A DNA stretch of 14,627 nucleotides from an uncultured Methylobacteriaceae bacterium (lineage in GTDB: Bacteria > Pseudomonadota > Alphaproteobacteria > Rhizobiales > Beijerinckiaceae): contig CALMTJ010000149.1 of the NCBI GenBank assembly GCA_937872715.1, positions 3,635-18,261 of the forward strand, given 5' to 3'. Numbering within the stretch: the first letter of the stretch is position 1; each line of letters opens with the position of its first letter. A model generated the notes under the pieces. The model was not told the DNA's origin. It did no database searches and was given only the letters and a program-made list of their open reading frames with translations. Made by a program: the position numbers and the translations under genes. This document shows, in pieces, positions 1-7,482 of the stretch.

Positions 1-960
1 TGGGATTCGAACGGCAAGCCGGAATACGTGACGCGGTTCGAGGCGCTGACCGGTGTGAGGGTCCGAGAGTCCTACCTCAGCAGCGACGACGCGCAGTTCG
101 CGGCCTTGCGCACGGGCGCGGCGTCCGACTGGGACATCGTGAATCCGTCGCTGAACGGCGCGTGGCGCTACGTGAAAGCGGGCGTCCTGAAGCCGCTCGA
201 TCTCGCGAAGATCCCGACCCGGTCGCAGATGTACCCGCCCTTCGCGAGCACCGACAAGGTCAAGGGGCAGAACGGTGCGACCTACGCCGTGCCCTACCTG
301 TGGGGCCTCAATCCGATCGTCTACCGGACCGACAAGATTCAGGGCGAGGCCAGCTACGCGACCCTCTTCGACCCGAAATACAAGGGGCAGCTCGCGATGC
401 GCGACTACGCGCTCGAAGCGATCGCGATCGCCGCGCTCCACGTCGGCGTGCCGCGGGAGAGGGTTTTCGCCCTGAACGCGAGCGAGCTGGCGGAGGCCAA
501 GAAAGCCCTCGTCGCGCAGAAGCCCCTGCTCCGGACCTACTGGCAGACCATCGGCGATCTCACCAACCTCTTCGCCACCGGCGAGGTGGCCTGCGCCTTC
601 TCGTGGCGCGTGCCGTATGACGAGCTGAAGGGAAAGATGCCGGTCGCTATGGCGAAGCCCAAGGTGGGAATCATGGGATGGTGCGACTGCTTCGCCATGC
701 CGGCCTCGATCTCCGACGAGAAGGCCGAGCTCGGCTACAAGTTCATCAACTACCTGCTCGGTCCGGATTACGCGAGCCAGATCGCCGAGAAGGGCAATTA
801 CGCGACCTCGTCCTCGATCATCCGGGACACTCTGTCGAAGGAAAAGCAGGCAGACATCTTCGTGGACGATCTGTCCGTCATGGACTCGTTCCTGTGGCCC
901 ATCGCGCCGGACAATTACGCGGAATGGCTGAAGGTGTGGAACGAAGTGAAGGCGTCCTAA
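1..960 (+). CDS. ABC transporter substrate-binding protein, PotD-like (5' end missing)
   Basis: The reading frame is open from base 1, so the gene begins upstream of the window; 319 residues are visible, and the signal peptide and roughly the first 25-40 residues are probably missing. It resembles the periplasmic binding proteins of the spermidine/putrescine (PotD/PotF) class. Typical stretches are SDWDIVNPS, YAVPYLWGLNPIVYRTD, a 'LFDPKYKGQLAM' segment, and 'YKFINYLLGP' near the C-terminus. A GTG at 28 could be mistaken for a start, but coding similarity continues before it. The ATPase gene begins 16 bases after the stop and two permease genes follow, so this is the capture subunit of the importer. 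Its ligand cannot be inferred. Polyamine is only the family label, and the downstream creatininase remnant and cysteine hydrolase hint at an amide or N-heterocyclic compound instead. Confidence 0.9.
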   Translation, partial: WDSNGKPEYVTRFEALTGVRVRESYLSSDDAQFAALRTGAASDWDIVNPSLNGAWRYVKAGVLKPLDLAKIPTRSQMYPPFASTDKVKGQNGATYAVPYLWGLNPIVYRTDKIQGEASYATLFDPKYKGQLAMRDYALEAIAIAALHVGVPRERVFALNASELAEAKKALVAQKPLLRTYWQTIGDLTNLFATGEVACAFSWRVPYDELKGKMPVAMAKPKVGIMGWCDCFAMPASISDEKAELGYKFINYLLGPDYASQIAEKGNYATSSSIIRDTLSKEKQADIFVDDLSVMDSFLWPIAPDNYAEWLKVWNEVKAS

Positions 961-976
961 GGTCGGTCCTCTGCCC

Positions 977-2106
977 GTGAGTCTTTCCGCCAAGGCGCCA
1001 CACGTTCCCACCTCGTGTCCGGCCGGACGAGTCCGCTCGCCCGCCTCGTCCCCGGTGCTTCTCTCGATCCGGGGGCTGGTCAAGCGGTACGGCGCCGCAA
1101 TGGCGCTCGACGGCGTGGACCTCGACATCCCGGAGCGCGCCTTCGTCACTCTCCTCGGACCGTCCGGATGCGGGAAGACCACGATCCTGCGCACCATCGC
1201 CGGTTTCGAGGCGCCGGATGCGGGCGCGCTGCTTCTCGACGGAGTCTCGCTGGCGCAGGATCCTCCCGAACGCCGGCCGGTCAACACCGTGTTCCAGAGC
1301 TACGCCTTGTTCCCGCATCTCACCGTTGCCGAGAACGTCGCGTTTGCCCTGCGGATGCGGCGCGGCGTGCCGGACATCGCGACGCGGGTGTCCCGCGCGC
1401 TGGGCGCAGTCCACATGGGCGAGTTCGGCGGACGCTATCCGCACCAGCTGTCGGGCGGCCAGCAGCAGCGCGTCGCGGTCGCCCGGGCTATCATCGCCGA
1501 ACCCCGGCTCCTGCTGCTCGACGAGCCTCTCTCCGCCCTCGACCGCGCGATGCGCGTCCATCTGCAGCTCGAACTGAAGGCGCTGCAGCGCCGTCTCAAC
1601 ATCGCGTTCGTCTACGTGACGCACGATCAGGACGAAGCGTTCGCGCTCTCCGACATCGTGGTCGTGCTCGATCGAGGCCGCGTCGCGCAGGTTTCGACGC
1701 CCGAAGAGGTCTACGAGCGACCCGCCGACAGCTTCGTCGCCGCGTTCATCGGTGGATCGACGCTCGTGCCTGGCCTCGTCCGATCGGTCGAAGGCGGCTC
1801 CGCCACGATCGAGGCGCCCTTCGGAGCCGTGACGGCGCCGGCCGTCACGGGGCTGACCCCTGGGACGACCGGCGTGCTCACCGTGCGGCCGCAGGCGATC
1901 GCGACCGAGCCGCCCCGGGGACCGAGCGTCGCTATGCGGGCTCCGTCCTGCACGCGATCTATCAGGGCGGACAGAGCCTCGTCACCGCCATCGTCGACGG
2001 GGGGATTACGCTCCAATTCACCGCCGATCGGGCGCCGCCGCCGGGGTCGGGTGTCTCGCTCTGGCTGAAGACGGACCAGTGCTTCGTCACCCGGATGGCG
2101 CGATGA
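977..2106 (+). CDS. ABC transporter ATP-binding protein, PotA-like, frameshifted near its 3' end
   Basis: This is the ATPase of the importer. All nucleotide-binding motifs are present: Walker A GPSGCGKTT (residues 61-69), Q-loop Gln107, signature LSGGQ (158-162), Walker B LLLLDE (178-183) and H-loop His216. A TOBE-like C-terminal domain follows. The frame opened at GTG 977 (GTG 1055 is an alternative) runs to a stop at 2068, but its last ~50 residues are Arg/Ser-rich nonsense. The next frame instead gives sensible TOBE-type sequence (RYAGSVLHAIYQGG...) and ends at 2106 with a TGA that overlaps the permease ATG as ATGA. The switch falls in the C4G4 run at 1913-1920. Adding one base there restores about 376 residues. 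It is either a sequencing error or a real mutation; the nucleotide-binding domain itself is intact. Confidence 0.85.
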
Positions 2107-2978
2107 CCCTGCCGCCGCGCCTCCGCCGCGAGCACCTCGCCGTCCCGGTCGCGCTCCTGTTCGGCCTGGGCAGCCTCGCGCCGATCGTGGTGCTGGCGGT
2201 CCTCAGCGTCTTTCGCGTGGACGATTTTGACCTGGTGCCGGCGGTCTCGGCCCGCACCTGGATCGAGCTGGCGGGCACGCCGATCTACGCAGTCCTGATC
2301 GGGAAGGCGCTCCTCTCGGGCGCCGCGACCGCCGTCTCCACCGCCCTGATGGGCTACCCGATCGCGCTCGCGCTCAGGCGGCTGCCGCCCTCCCTGAAGG
2401 GCCCGGCCCTCGTCGTTCTCCTCACGCCGCTCTACACGGGTGAGGTCGTGCGCATCTACGCCTGGCGCGTCACGCTCGGTGCCGAGGGGCTCGTCAACAG
2501 CGCGCTGCAGGCGCTCGGCCTCACGCAAAGTCCGCTGACGTTCCTGCTGTTCTCGCCGTTCACGACAGGGCTCGTCCTCGCCTACAACAACGCGCCCTTC
2601 ATGATCCTCTCCCTCTGGGTGGCCGCGGAGACGGTGGAGCCCCGGCTCATCGAGGCGGCGCGAGACCTGGGTGCGCGGCCTCTCGACGCCTTCTTCCGGA
2701 TCGTCTTCCCCCTCACCCTGCCCGGCCTCGCCGCGGGCGTCTTCACGGTCTTCACGCTCGCCGCCGGAGAGATGCTGACGCCGAGCCTGCTCGGCGGCAC
2801 CTCCGGAGCCACCGCGATGGCCCTGATCGAGAACCTGTTCGGCACCGCGTTCGACTGGCCGATGGCCTCGGCGCTGGCGCTGGCTCTCCTCGCCGCGCTC
2901 TTCGCCGTCGCGGCGGCGGGGGCGGCCCTCGTCCTGCTGTCCCGCAGCGCACGGGCGGTCCTGTGGCGCGCGCCGTGA
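2103..2978 (+). CDS. ABC transporter permease, PotB-like
   Basis: This is the first inner-membrane permease of the importer, 291 residues from ATG 2103. That start is chosen because it overlaps the restored ATPase stop (ATGA), which suggests translational coupling; an in-frame GTG at 2079 would add eight unlikely residues. Several hydrophobic spans are visible, including about residues 12-36, 65-91, 100-118, 145-172, 205-223 and 256-280. The EAA loop that docks on the ATPase lies at about 184-209 (EAARDLGARPLDAFFRI then LPG). Length and layout fit the PotB/HisM class of binding-protein-dependent permeases. The gene overlaps the next permease gene. Confidence 0.9.
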   Translation: MTLPPRLRREHLAVPVALLFGLGSLAPIVVLAVLSVFRVDDFDLVPAVSARTWIELAGTPIYAVLIGKALLSGAATAVSTALMGYPIALALRRLPPSLKGPALVVLLTPLYTGEVVRIYAWRVTLGAEGLVNSALQALGLTQSPLTFLLFSPFTTGLVLAYNNAPFMILSLWVAAETVEPRLIEAARDLGARPLDAFFRIVFPLTLPGLAAGVFTVFTLAAGEMLTPSLLGGTSGATAMALIENLFGTAFDWPMASALALALLAALFAVAAAGAALVLLSRSARAVLWRAP

Positions 2979-3835
2979 GGCGATCCGACACGATCACCCT
3001 GGGGACGGCGGCGGCGGTCCTCTACCTGCCGCTGCTGGTCCTCGTCGTCTTCTCCTTCAACGCCTCGCCCTTGATGGCCTTTCCGCTGACCGGCTTCAGC
3101 CTTCGCTGGTATGCCGCGCTCGCGGGGAACGCCGCATTCCTGCACGGGCTCCTGACGAGCTTGCTCGTGGCGCAGCCGGTCGGCTTCCTCGCGATGGTGG
3201 TCGGCTTGGCGGCCGCGCTCGCGCTGACCGCGCCGCGGCTACCCTGGCGTATCGCGTTCCTCGCGCTCGTGCTCCTGCCGTTCCTGGTTCCGAAGAGCGT
3301 TCTCGCGATCGCGCAGGCCATGCTCCTGAGCCTCATCGGATGGGACCGGGGCGCCGTCACGCTGATCCTCGCGCAGGCCCTGGTCGCCGCGCCGTTCGCG
3401 ACCGTTCTCGTCGCCGCGATGCTCCTCCGCTTCGACCATCGGCTGACCGAAGCGGCGCGCGATCTCGGCGCGACGCCGTGGAAGAGCTTCCGCTTCGTGA
3501 TGCTGCCGCACCTGAAGGGCGCGCTCGGCGGCGCCTATTCGGTGGGCGTCATCCTGTCGCTCGCGGACCTGACGATCGCGACGTTCCTGTCGGGCCGCAC
3601 GCAGCCGCTGTCGCTCATCGTGGCATCCGAGTTCCGGCGCGAGCTCCGCCCGGACATCAACGCGATGCAGGTCGTCGTGCTCGTGCTGACGGCGCTCGTC
3701 ATCGGCACCGGTCAGCTCGGTCGTTTGCTGCGCCGGCGCCGGCTCTTCCCCGTGCCGCTCACGGACCAGGCGGTGGCCCTGCGAGCCGGATTCGAGGAGA
3801 CGTCCGGCAGGCCTTCGAAGGCGGCCAGATGCTGA
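2963..3835 (+). CDS. ABC transporter permease, PotC-like
   Basis: This is the second permease of the importer, 290 residues from GTG 2963. GTG 2975, which overlaps the preceding TGA as GTGA, is an equally good start and gives 286 residues; neither has a clear Shine-Dalgarno sequence. Hydrophobic spans lie at about residues 12-32, 65-89, 97-122, 132-154, 190-210 and 232-252. The EAA loop is at about 163-190 (EAARDLGATPWKSFRFVMLP). The family is the PotC type, completing a binding protein-ATPase-permease-permease set in the usual order. Its last bases overlap the start of the creatininase remnant (ATG 3829 lies just before the TGA), so the original operon was tightly packed. Confidence 0.9.
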   Translation: MARAVRRSDTITLGTAAAVLYLPLLVLVVFSFNASPLMAFPLTGFSLRWYAALAGNAAFLHGLLTSLLVAQPVGFLAMVVGLAAALALTAPRLPWRIAFLALVLLPFLVPKSVLAIAQAMLLSLIGWDRGAVTLILAQALVAAPFATVLVAAMLLRFDHRLTEAARDLGATPWKSFRFVMLPHLKGALGGAYSVGVILSLADLTIATFLSGRTQPLSLIVASEFRRELRPDINAMQVVVLVLTALVIGTGQLGRLLRRRRLFPVPLTDQAVALRAGFEETSGRPSKAARC

Positions 3836-3960
3836 AACCGTCCCCCCCTTTTTGTGGCGGGATCTTTCCGACCCGGGACTTCGCCGACATCGGCATGGAA
3901 CGGGTCCTCGCGGTCCGGCCGGTCGGTGCCGTCGAGCAGCACGGGCCGCATCCGCCCTGC
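3829..3960 (+). pseudogene. Creatininase-family amidohydrolase, N-terminal remnant
   Basis: From ATG 3829, overlapping the permease stop, about 44 codons match the N-terminus of the creatininase (creatinine amidohydrolase) family: a 'TRDFADIGMERVLAV' stretch followed by PVGAVEQHGPH (about residues 31-41). In the family this segment normally reads LPVG.xEQHGPHLPLGxD and supplies a metal-binding His and the conserved Asp. Here the match ends just after the His (residue 41): the Leu-Pro-Leu-Gly-x-Asp part is replaced by unrelated sequence, and the frame stops at 4053 inside the next gene. The family is normally about 240-270 residues, so more than 80 percent is gone. A deletion joining this end to the leader of the cupin gene is the simplest explanation. 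No active enzyme can be made. Confidence 0.75.
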
Positions 3961-4010
3961 GGGTCGATCCGGCCAGCAACGCCGTCAGGGCGCCGTCCCG
4001 CTTCCAACAC

Positions 4011-4016
4011 AGGAGA
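4011..4016 (+). promoter_or_regulatory. Shine-Dalgarno site of the first cupin gene
   Basis: AGGAGA lies eight bases before ATG 4025. It decides the start of the cupin gene against the longer open frame that begins at 3854 inside the creatininase remnant. Confidence 0.75.
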
Positions 4017-4024
4017 CAGACCCT

Positions 4025-4447
4025 ATGCTGCCGTACAGCTTCGAGAATCCTGAATCCGCCAAGGCCTTCCGGATCGGGCCAGGCGACACGAACTACTTCG
4101 CAATGTTGTTCGATGGGCCGAAGGATGACATCGACAACATTTTCGTCATCGAGATATTCACGGTCGGCGGCGCCACCCCTCCCAACGAGCATGCCGCCGC
4201 GCACGAGTTCTTCTACGTGCTGGAGGGGGAGGGCCTCGCCCGCTGCGACGGCAAGACGATGCCGATCAAGAAAGGCGATGCCCTTCTCCTTCGACCGGGC
4301 TCGGAGCATGTGGTCGAGAACACCGGCACGGGCAAGCTCTATACGCTGACCGTCATGACGCCGAACGAGGGCTTCGCCGAACTGATCCGCGGCGGCGAGC
4401 CGGTAGACCTCGACGCGGAGGATCTCCGCGTGCTGCGCGGAGGGTGA
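4025..4447 (+). CDS. Small cupin-domain protein
   Basis: A single-domain cupin of 140 residues. Cupin motif 1 appears as NEHAAAHEFFYVLEGEG (about 54-70) and motif 2 as GDALLLRPGSEHVVEN (84-99). His56, His60, Glu61 and His95 are the probable metal ligands, although the HxH pair is spaced more widely than usual. It is most likely a soluble cytosolic protein. Small cupins of this kind can be isomerases, dioxygenases or non-catalytic sensors, and the sequence does not say which. Its stop overlaps the GTG of the cysteine hydrolase gene (GTGA at 4444-4447), so the two are probably translated together and may act on the same intermediate. The start is supported by a good Shine-Dalgarno site. Confidence 0.88.
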   Translation: MLPYSFENPESAKAFRIGPGDTNYFAMLFDGPKDDIDNIFVIEIFTVGGATPPNEHAAAHEFFYVLEGEGLARCDGKTMPIKKGDALLLRPGSEHVVENTGTGKLYTLTVMTPNEGFAELIRGGEPVDLDAEDLRVLRGG

Positions 4448-5220
4448 CGGCGATGCGCCCGCTCGGCTCCAGCTCGCGCAACCTTTGGCGCGTCGACGAG
4501 GCGCGCGCATCGCTGTTGCGCGACGCCGCCCCGCCCAGACCCGCGACGATGCGCGACGGCGAGCGCGACATCACCATCGACATCGCCCGCACCGCCATTC
4601 TGGTCGTCGACATGCAGAACGACTTCTGCCATCCGGACGGGTGGCTCGCCGGCATCGGGGTCGACGTATCGCCTGCCCGCGCGCCGATCGCGCCCCTGCG
4701 CCGGCTCCTGCCGGCCTTGCGGCGCGCCGGCGTGCCGATCGTCTGGGTGAACTGGGGCAATCGGCCGGACCGGCTTAATCTCAGCCCGGCGTTACACCAC
4801 GTCTACGACCCCTTCGGCGCGAACGCGGGGCTCGGCTCGCCGCTGCCGCGGACCGGGGCCCGGGTGCTCGAAGCCGGCAGTTGGGCGGCCGCGGTAGTCG
4901 ACGAGCTCGCGCCCGAGCCCGGCGACATTTCGGTCAGCAAGTTCCGCATGTCCGGCTTCCCGGACACGCCGCTCGACTCGATCCTGCGCAATCTGCGTGT
5001 CCAAACCCTCTTGTTCGGCGGCGTGAACCTCGACCAATGCGTGATGTGCACGCTGCAGGACGCGAACTTTCTCGGCTACGACTGCCTCCTGGTCGAGGAT
5101 TGCGCGGCCACCACCTCGCCGGCTTTCTGCACGGCCGCAACCCTCTACAACATCCGCCGCTGCTTCGGCTTCGTGACGGACGGACCGGCGCTGCTGGCCG
5201 GATTGGAGCAAGCCCGGTGA
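4444..5220 (+). CDS. Isochorismatase-family cysteine hydrolase
   Basis: Reading from GTG 4444 (overlapping the cupin stop) gives 258 residues; ATG 4453 is an alternative start. It belongs to the isochorismatase/nicotinamidase-like cysteine hydrolases, which cleave amide, ureido or related C-N bonds through an Asp-Lys-Cys triad. The triad is visible as Asp56 in LVVDMQNDF, Lys166 in VSKFRMSGF and Cys199 in GGVNLDQCVM. The segment before Cys reads NLDQC rather than the common TNVC, so it belongs to a distinct subgroup related in style to N-carbamoylsarcosine amidase, RutB and biuret hydrolase-like enzymes rather than true isochorismatase. A preceding N-terminal extension of about 45 residues is longer than usual. 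The importer and creatininase remnant upstream suggest a nitrogenous substrate. The exact reaction is unknown. Confidence 0.9.
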   Translation: MTAMRPLGSSSRNLWRVDEARASLLRDAAPPRPATMRDGERDITIDIARTAILVVDMQNDFCHPDGWLAGIGVDVSPARAPIAPLRRLLPALRRAGVPIVWVNWGNRPDRLNLSPALHHVYDPFGANAGLGSPLPRTGARVLEAGSWAAAVVDELAPEPGDISVSKFRMSGFPDTPLDSILRNLRVQTLLFGGVNLDQCVMCTLQDANFLGYDCLLVEDCAATTSPAFCTAATLYNIRRCFGFVTDGPALLAGLEQAR

Positions 5221-5244
5221 GCACGATTCCGGCGGGCGGCCGAC

Positions 5245-5270
5245 CCTCCGGACGAGCGAACGGCCGGAGG
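5245..5270 (+). terminator. Possible hairpin after the cysteine hydrolase gene
   Basis: A 7-base perfect inverted repeat (CCTCCGG / CCGGAGG) with a 12-base loop starts 24 bases after the stop codon at 5220. There is no T-run, so if it ends transcription it is not a classical intrinsic terminator. Such a repeat can also occur by chance in GC-rich DNA. Confidence 0.3.
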
Positions 5271-5574
5271 TGTTCGAGCACGGCCGCCGCCTGTCAGCTC
5301 TAGCTCGCGCAGCCAGTAGAGCCCCGTTCACCACTTGCTCGGACCGTTGCGCCCAGGGTTTCCGTGATGTGCACCGGCTGAGGCGACCTGCCACTGTCGG
5401 GCGACGACCCATCGGATGGCGGTCGACGATGATCGGGATCACTCATGCCGACCGTCACCGTCTCGCTGCTCCGAACCGGCCACTCGGCCCGGACCACGAT
5501 CGTCCATGTCGCGCATTGGCTCGCCGTGATAGCGGCGCAGGCGGCCACCCCGAAGCCGTAGGTCTGATCAGGCC

Positions 5575-5712
5575 GAGCTAACGTTCCACGGTCGCACGCG
5601 GCTCATCGTCACCGAGGACGCGCGGGACTTTCGGCGGCTCGCTGCCCGCGAGCCCGTCCATCCCGGCCTGATCGTGATGCTGTGGGTGGACCGGGCGATG
5701 AGAGCTGGACGC
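5575..5712 (+). pseudogene. Fragment of a PIN-like (DUF5615-type) toxin
   Basis: The plus-strand frame through base 5581 encodes GRTRLIVTEDARDFRRLA followed by HPGLIVM. This pattern (Arg-rich strand, V-T-x-D-x-D-F, then PG-hydrophobic strand) is characteristic of the C-terminal half of small PIN-like nuclease toxins such as DUF5615 proteins. No start codon or N-terminal half is visible: the frame is blocked by a TAG at 5530 and the preceding codons are low-complexity arginine. On the 3' side the match ends where the antisense IS3 fragment begins, around 5715. No antitoxin gene is seen. The assignment rests on about 30 residues and is tentative. Confidence 0.35.
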
Positions 5713-5714
5713 TG

Positions 5715-5985
5715 CTGCAGGCGGCCGGCGCTGCCCGAGCGTCATATCGAAGGCGTCGAGCACGAGCTCGGTTCCTAGATGGTTGGCCATGGACCAGCCG
5801 ACGATCCGGCGGCTCCAGGCATCCAGGACGATGGCGAGGTACAGGAAGCCGGCCAGCGTCGGCACGAAGGCGATGTTGCTGCTCCGCGCTGCCCTTCGGG
5901 TCCGCCACCCAGAGCCGGTTCGAGGCGTCGGCCGTGAAGTTGCGATCGGCGAGGTCCGGGCCGGCCGGGCTTCTCGGTCGCGGCG
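5715..5985 (-). mobile_element. IS3-family transposase (OrfB, rve domain) remnant
   Basis: Read on the minus strand, two frames together give the core of an IS3-type DDE transposase: DLADRNFTA and NRLWVAD (first catalytic Asp, codon at 5900-5902), then in another frame VPTLAGFLYLAIVLDAWSRR, IVGWSMANHLGTELVLDAF and LGQRRP. Known family members run directly from WVAD into an I-T-Y/F-V-P-T segment. Here 25 extra bases (5875-5899) lie between them and cause the frameshift. The HSDRG motif with the second Asp, the C-terminal catalytic Glu, the N-terminal part, OrfA and the terminal repeats are all absent. Only about 270 bases of a 1.2-1.4 kb element remain, so it is inactive. Confidence 0.75.
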
Positions 5986-6072
5986 GGTCGGTGTCCACGA
6001 AAGCGGGTGAACTGCAACTCCACCTCGAGCGACAGGACGTAGTCGAAAGGCGGCGACCTCGGCCCAGCGCCT

Positions 6073-7041
6073 TCACTCGCGTGCGATGACCGCGTCCAGC
6101 CACGCGCAATGCGGATCGGCCGCCCGCACCCCCCGGCTCGCCGCGTCCAGGCGCATATCGCGGAACCGGGCTCGCTTCTCCTCCTCGAGGTAGAGGCGTT
6201 CGTGACCCCATAGGCTTGGCCCGTCCGTCGTCTCGTGGGCCGCCCAGGTCGCGGGATCGATCTCGCGGGCGCCCCAGCCGTACTCGACGAAGAAATCCGA
6301 CGGCGTCTGGGCGTAGAAGGATGTCATGTGGTCGTTCGTGTGGCGGCCCAGCGTGTAGGCGACGCGCCCCTCCTCGAGCTGGGCGAGGTCGTAGCCCTGG
6401 CCGACGTCGTCCAGGCTGCACAGCTCCACCATGAGATGATGGAAGGTCTCCCTGCCCGAGCCCACCATGGCGAAGCTGTGGTGGCGATTGTTCAGGTGGA
6501 AGAAGTACAGCTTGTAGGGCGTGAGGCCGTAATCCGTGACCCGGAAACCCAAGATATCGCGGTAGAACGGCAACAAGGGTTCCACGTCCCTGACATTCAT
6601 CACGACGTGTCCCATCCCGAGCGCGCCGGTCCGGAAGCCGGAAATGGGACGTCCGGGCCGGAACGGCCGGGAGGCGATCTCCGGGCCGTGGAACGCCTCC
6701 AGCCGATGCCCTGCGGGATCGCGGAAGGAGATCACGCCCGCGACCCGTCGTTCGGCGGCGAGGGCGGCCGAGCCGATCGACACGTGGACGCCATGCGCCT
6801 CCAGGCGTGCCGCGAGGCCGTCGAGCGCGCCCGTATCCTCGACCTCCCAGCCGACGAAGCCGGCGCCGTCCGACCCGTTCGTCTCGACGACGAGCCGCTG
6901 CTTGTGATCGTCCATCCGGAACGCCCGCGCACCGCGCGGCGAATCCACCTCCTCCATGCCGAGGAGCCTCGTGGCGAAGGTCGCCCAATCGTCCAGATGG
7001 CGGGACCGGACGCCGACATAGCCCAGCGCGCGCAGACTCAT
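6073..7041 (-). CDS. Extradiol ring-cleavage dioxygenase, VOC superfamily (type I, two modules)
   Basis: 322 residues, starting at ATG 7041 with GGGAG about eight bases upstream on the minus strand. It resembles type I extradiol dioxygenases such as 2,3-dihydroxybiphenyl 1,2-dioxygenase and catechol 2,3-dioxygenase relatives, which open catecholic rings with Fe(II) and O2 in the cytosol. An N-terminal VOC module (about 4-120) is followed by the catalytic one (about 140-270). Probable iron ligands are His145 (LGMGHVVM), His202 (TFHHLMVE) and Glu253 (FFVEYGWG). Second-shell residues of the family are also present in NNRHHSFAM (187-188) and GRHTNDHM (234-238). The C-terminal ~45 residues are an extension. 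It is divergent from the cupin-MFS-amidohydrolase-hydroxylase operon, so it probably supplies the ring-opening step of the same pathway. The substrate is unknown. Confidence 0.9.
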   Translation of the reverse strand: MSLRALGYVGVRSRHLDDWATFATRLLGMEEVDSPRGARAFRMDDHKQRLVVETNGSDGAGFVGWEVEDTGALDGLAARLEAHGVHVSIGSAALAAERRVAGVISFRDPAGHRLEAFHGPEIASRPFRPGRPISGFRTGALGMGHVVMNVRDVEPLLPFYRDILGFRVTDYGLTPYKLYFFHLNNRHHSFAMVGSGRETFHHLMVELCSLDDVGQGYDLAQLEEGRVAYTLGRHTNDHMTSFYAQTPSDFFVEYGWGAREIDPATWAAHETTDGPSLWGHERLYLEEEKRARFRDMRLDAASRGVRAADPHCAWLDAVIARE

Positions 7042-7482
7042 CTTGGTTCTCCCGGTTGGCGAGCCCCCGCCGTGGCGCAGATGCCGGCCGCGCCTGCCTT
7101 CAGGAGACCGTCGGGCACGCCGGACCTGACGCCGCGCACGAGGGCCGAATGCGACTTCAGCGACTACGCTGTCGCCGCGCGAAGGCAGACGTCGACTTTC
7201 CGACGCGCCATGCTACGCGCAAGGTCCATCCGTCCGCGCCAGTTTCTCCGGGATTGCGCCCCGCGACAACGGTTCATTCAGAGCGTCCGTGCCGCATGCG
7301 CGGGCAACGGCGGCAGCAAGCGCGCAGCGGCGAGCGGCCCGGCTCTCGGCGCCGTCCAGCGCCCCAACCGTTGCGCGCTCGCGCATGCGGCGCCGACACC
7401 GATTGCCAGTCTGCCCTCGCCCGCCCCGATTTCTGGTCGCCGAAGCCGACTTGAGCGCAAGACGACGCGTCGGGAGACACGC
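7042..7482. promoter_or_regulatory. Divergent intergenic region between the dioxygenase and cupin genes
   Basis: About 440 bases separate two divergent starts, each with a Shine-Dalgarno site next to it (GGGAGA at 7472-7477 for the cupin). The region must hold both promoters, but no convincing -35/-10 pair, operator or riboswitch could be made out by eye. Long frames run through it in both directions but have no family resemblance and look like GC-driven artefacts. Its size would allow binding of a regulator encoded elsewhere; the AraC-type gene at the right edge is one candidate. Confidence 0.45.

Larger units (their letters stand above)
5221..6072. other. Gene-poor scar between two catabolic blocks
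   Basis: About 850 bases separate the cysteine hydrolase from the ring-cleavage dioxygenase, with no intact gene. Bases 5271-5570 show nothing recognisable: frames are short and arginine-rich, and a 38-codon frame from ATG 5445 has no family look. Bases about 5575-5712 carry a PIN-like toxin fragment and about 5715-5985 an IS3 transposase fragment, both described separately. Bases 5990-6072 show nothing supportable. The stretch looks like a graveyard of mobile and toxin-antitoxin DNA between two functional modules. Confidence 0.6.

Noticed and set aside
1015..1905. Long plus-strand frame overlapping the ATPase
   Set aside because: Arginine-rich shadow over this part; only its tail after about 1921 is real, as the displaced C-terminus of the frameshifted ATPase.
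5609..6988. A 459-codon minus-strand frame
   Set aside because: It overlaps the dioxygenase in another frame and is Arg/Gly/Pro-rich; only a short piece (around 5900-5985) is meaningful, as part of the IS3 remnant.
7463..7472. Perfect 10-base palindrome CGACGCGTCG before the second cupin
   Set aside because: Short palindromes of C, G, A, T in this composition are expected by chance, and no second copy or operator context was seen.
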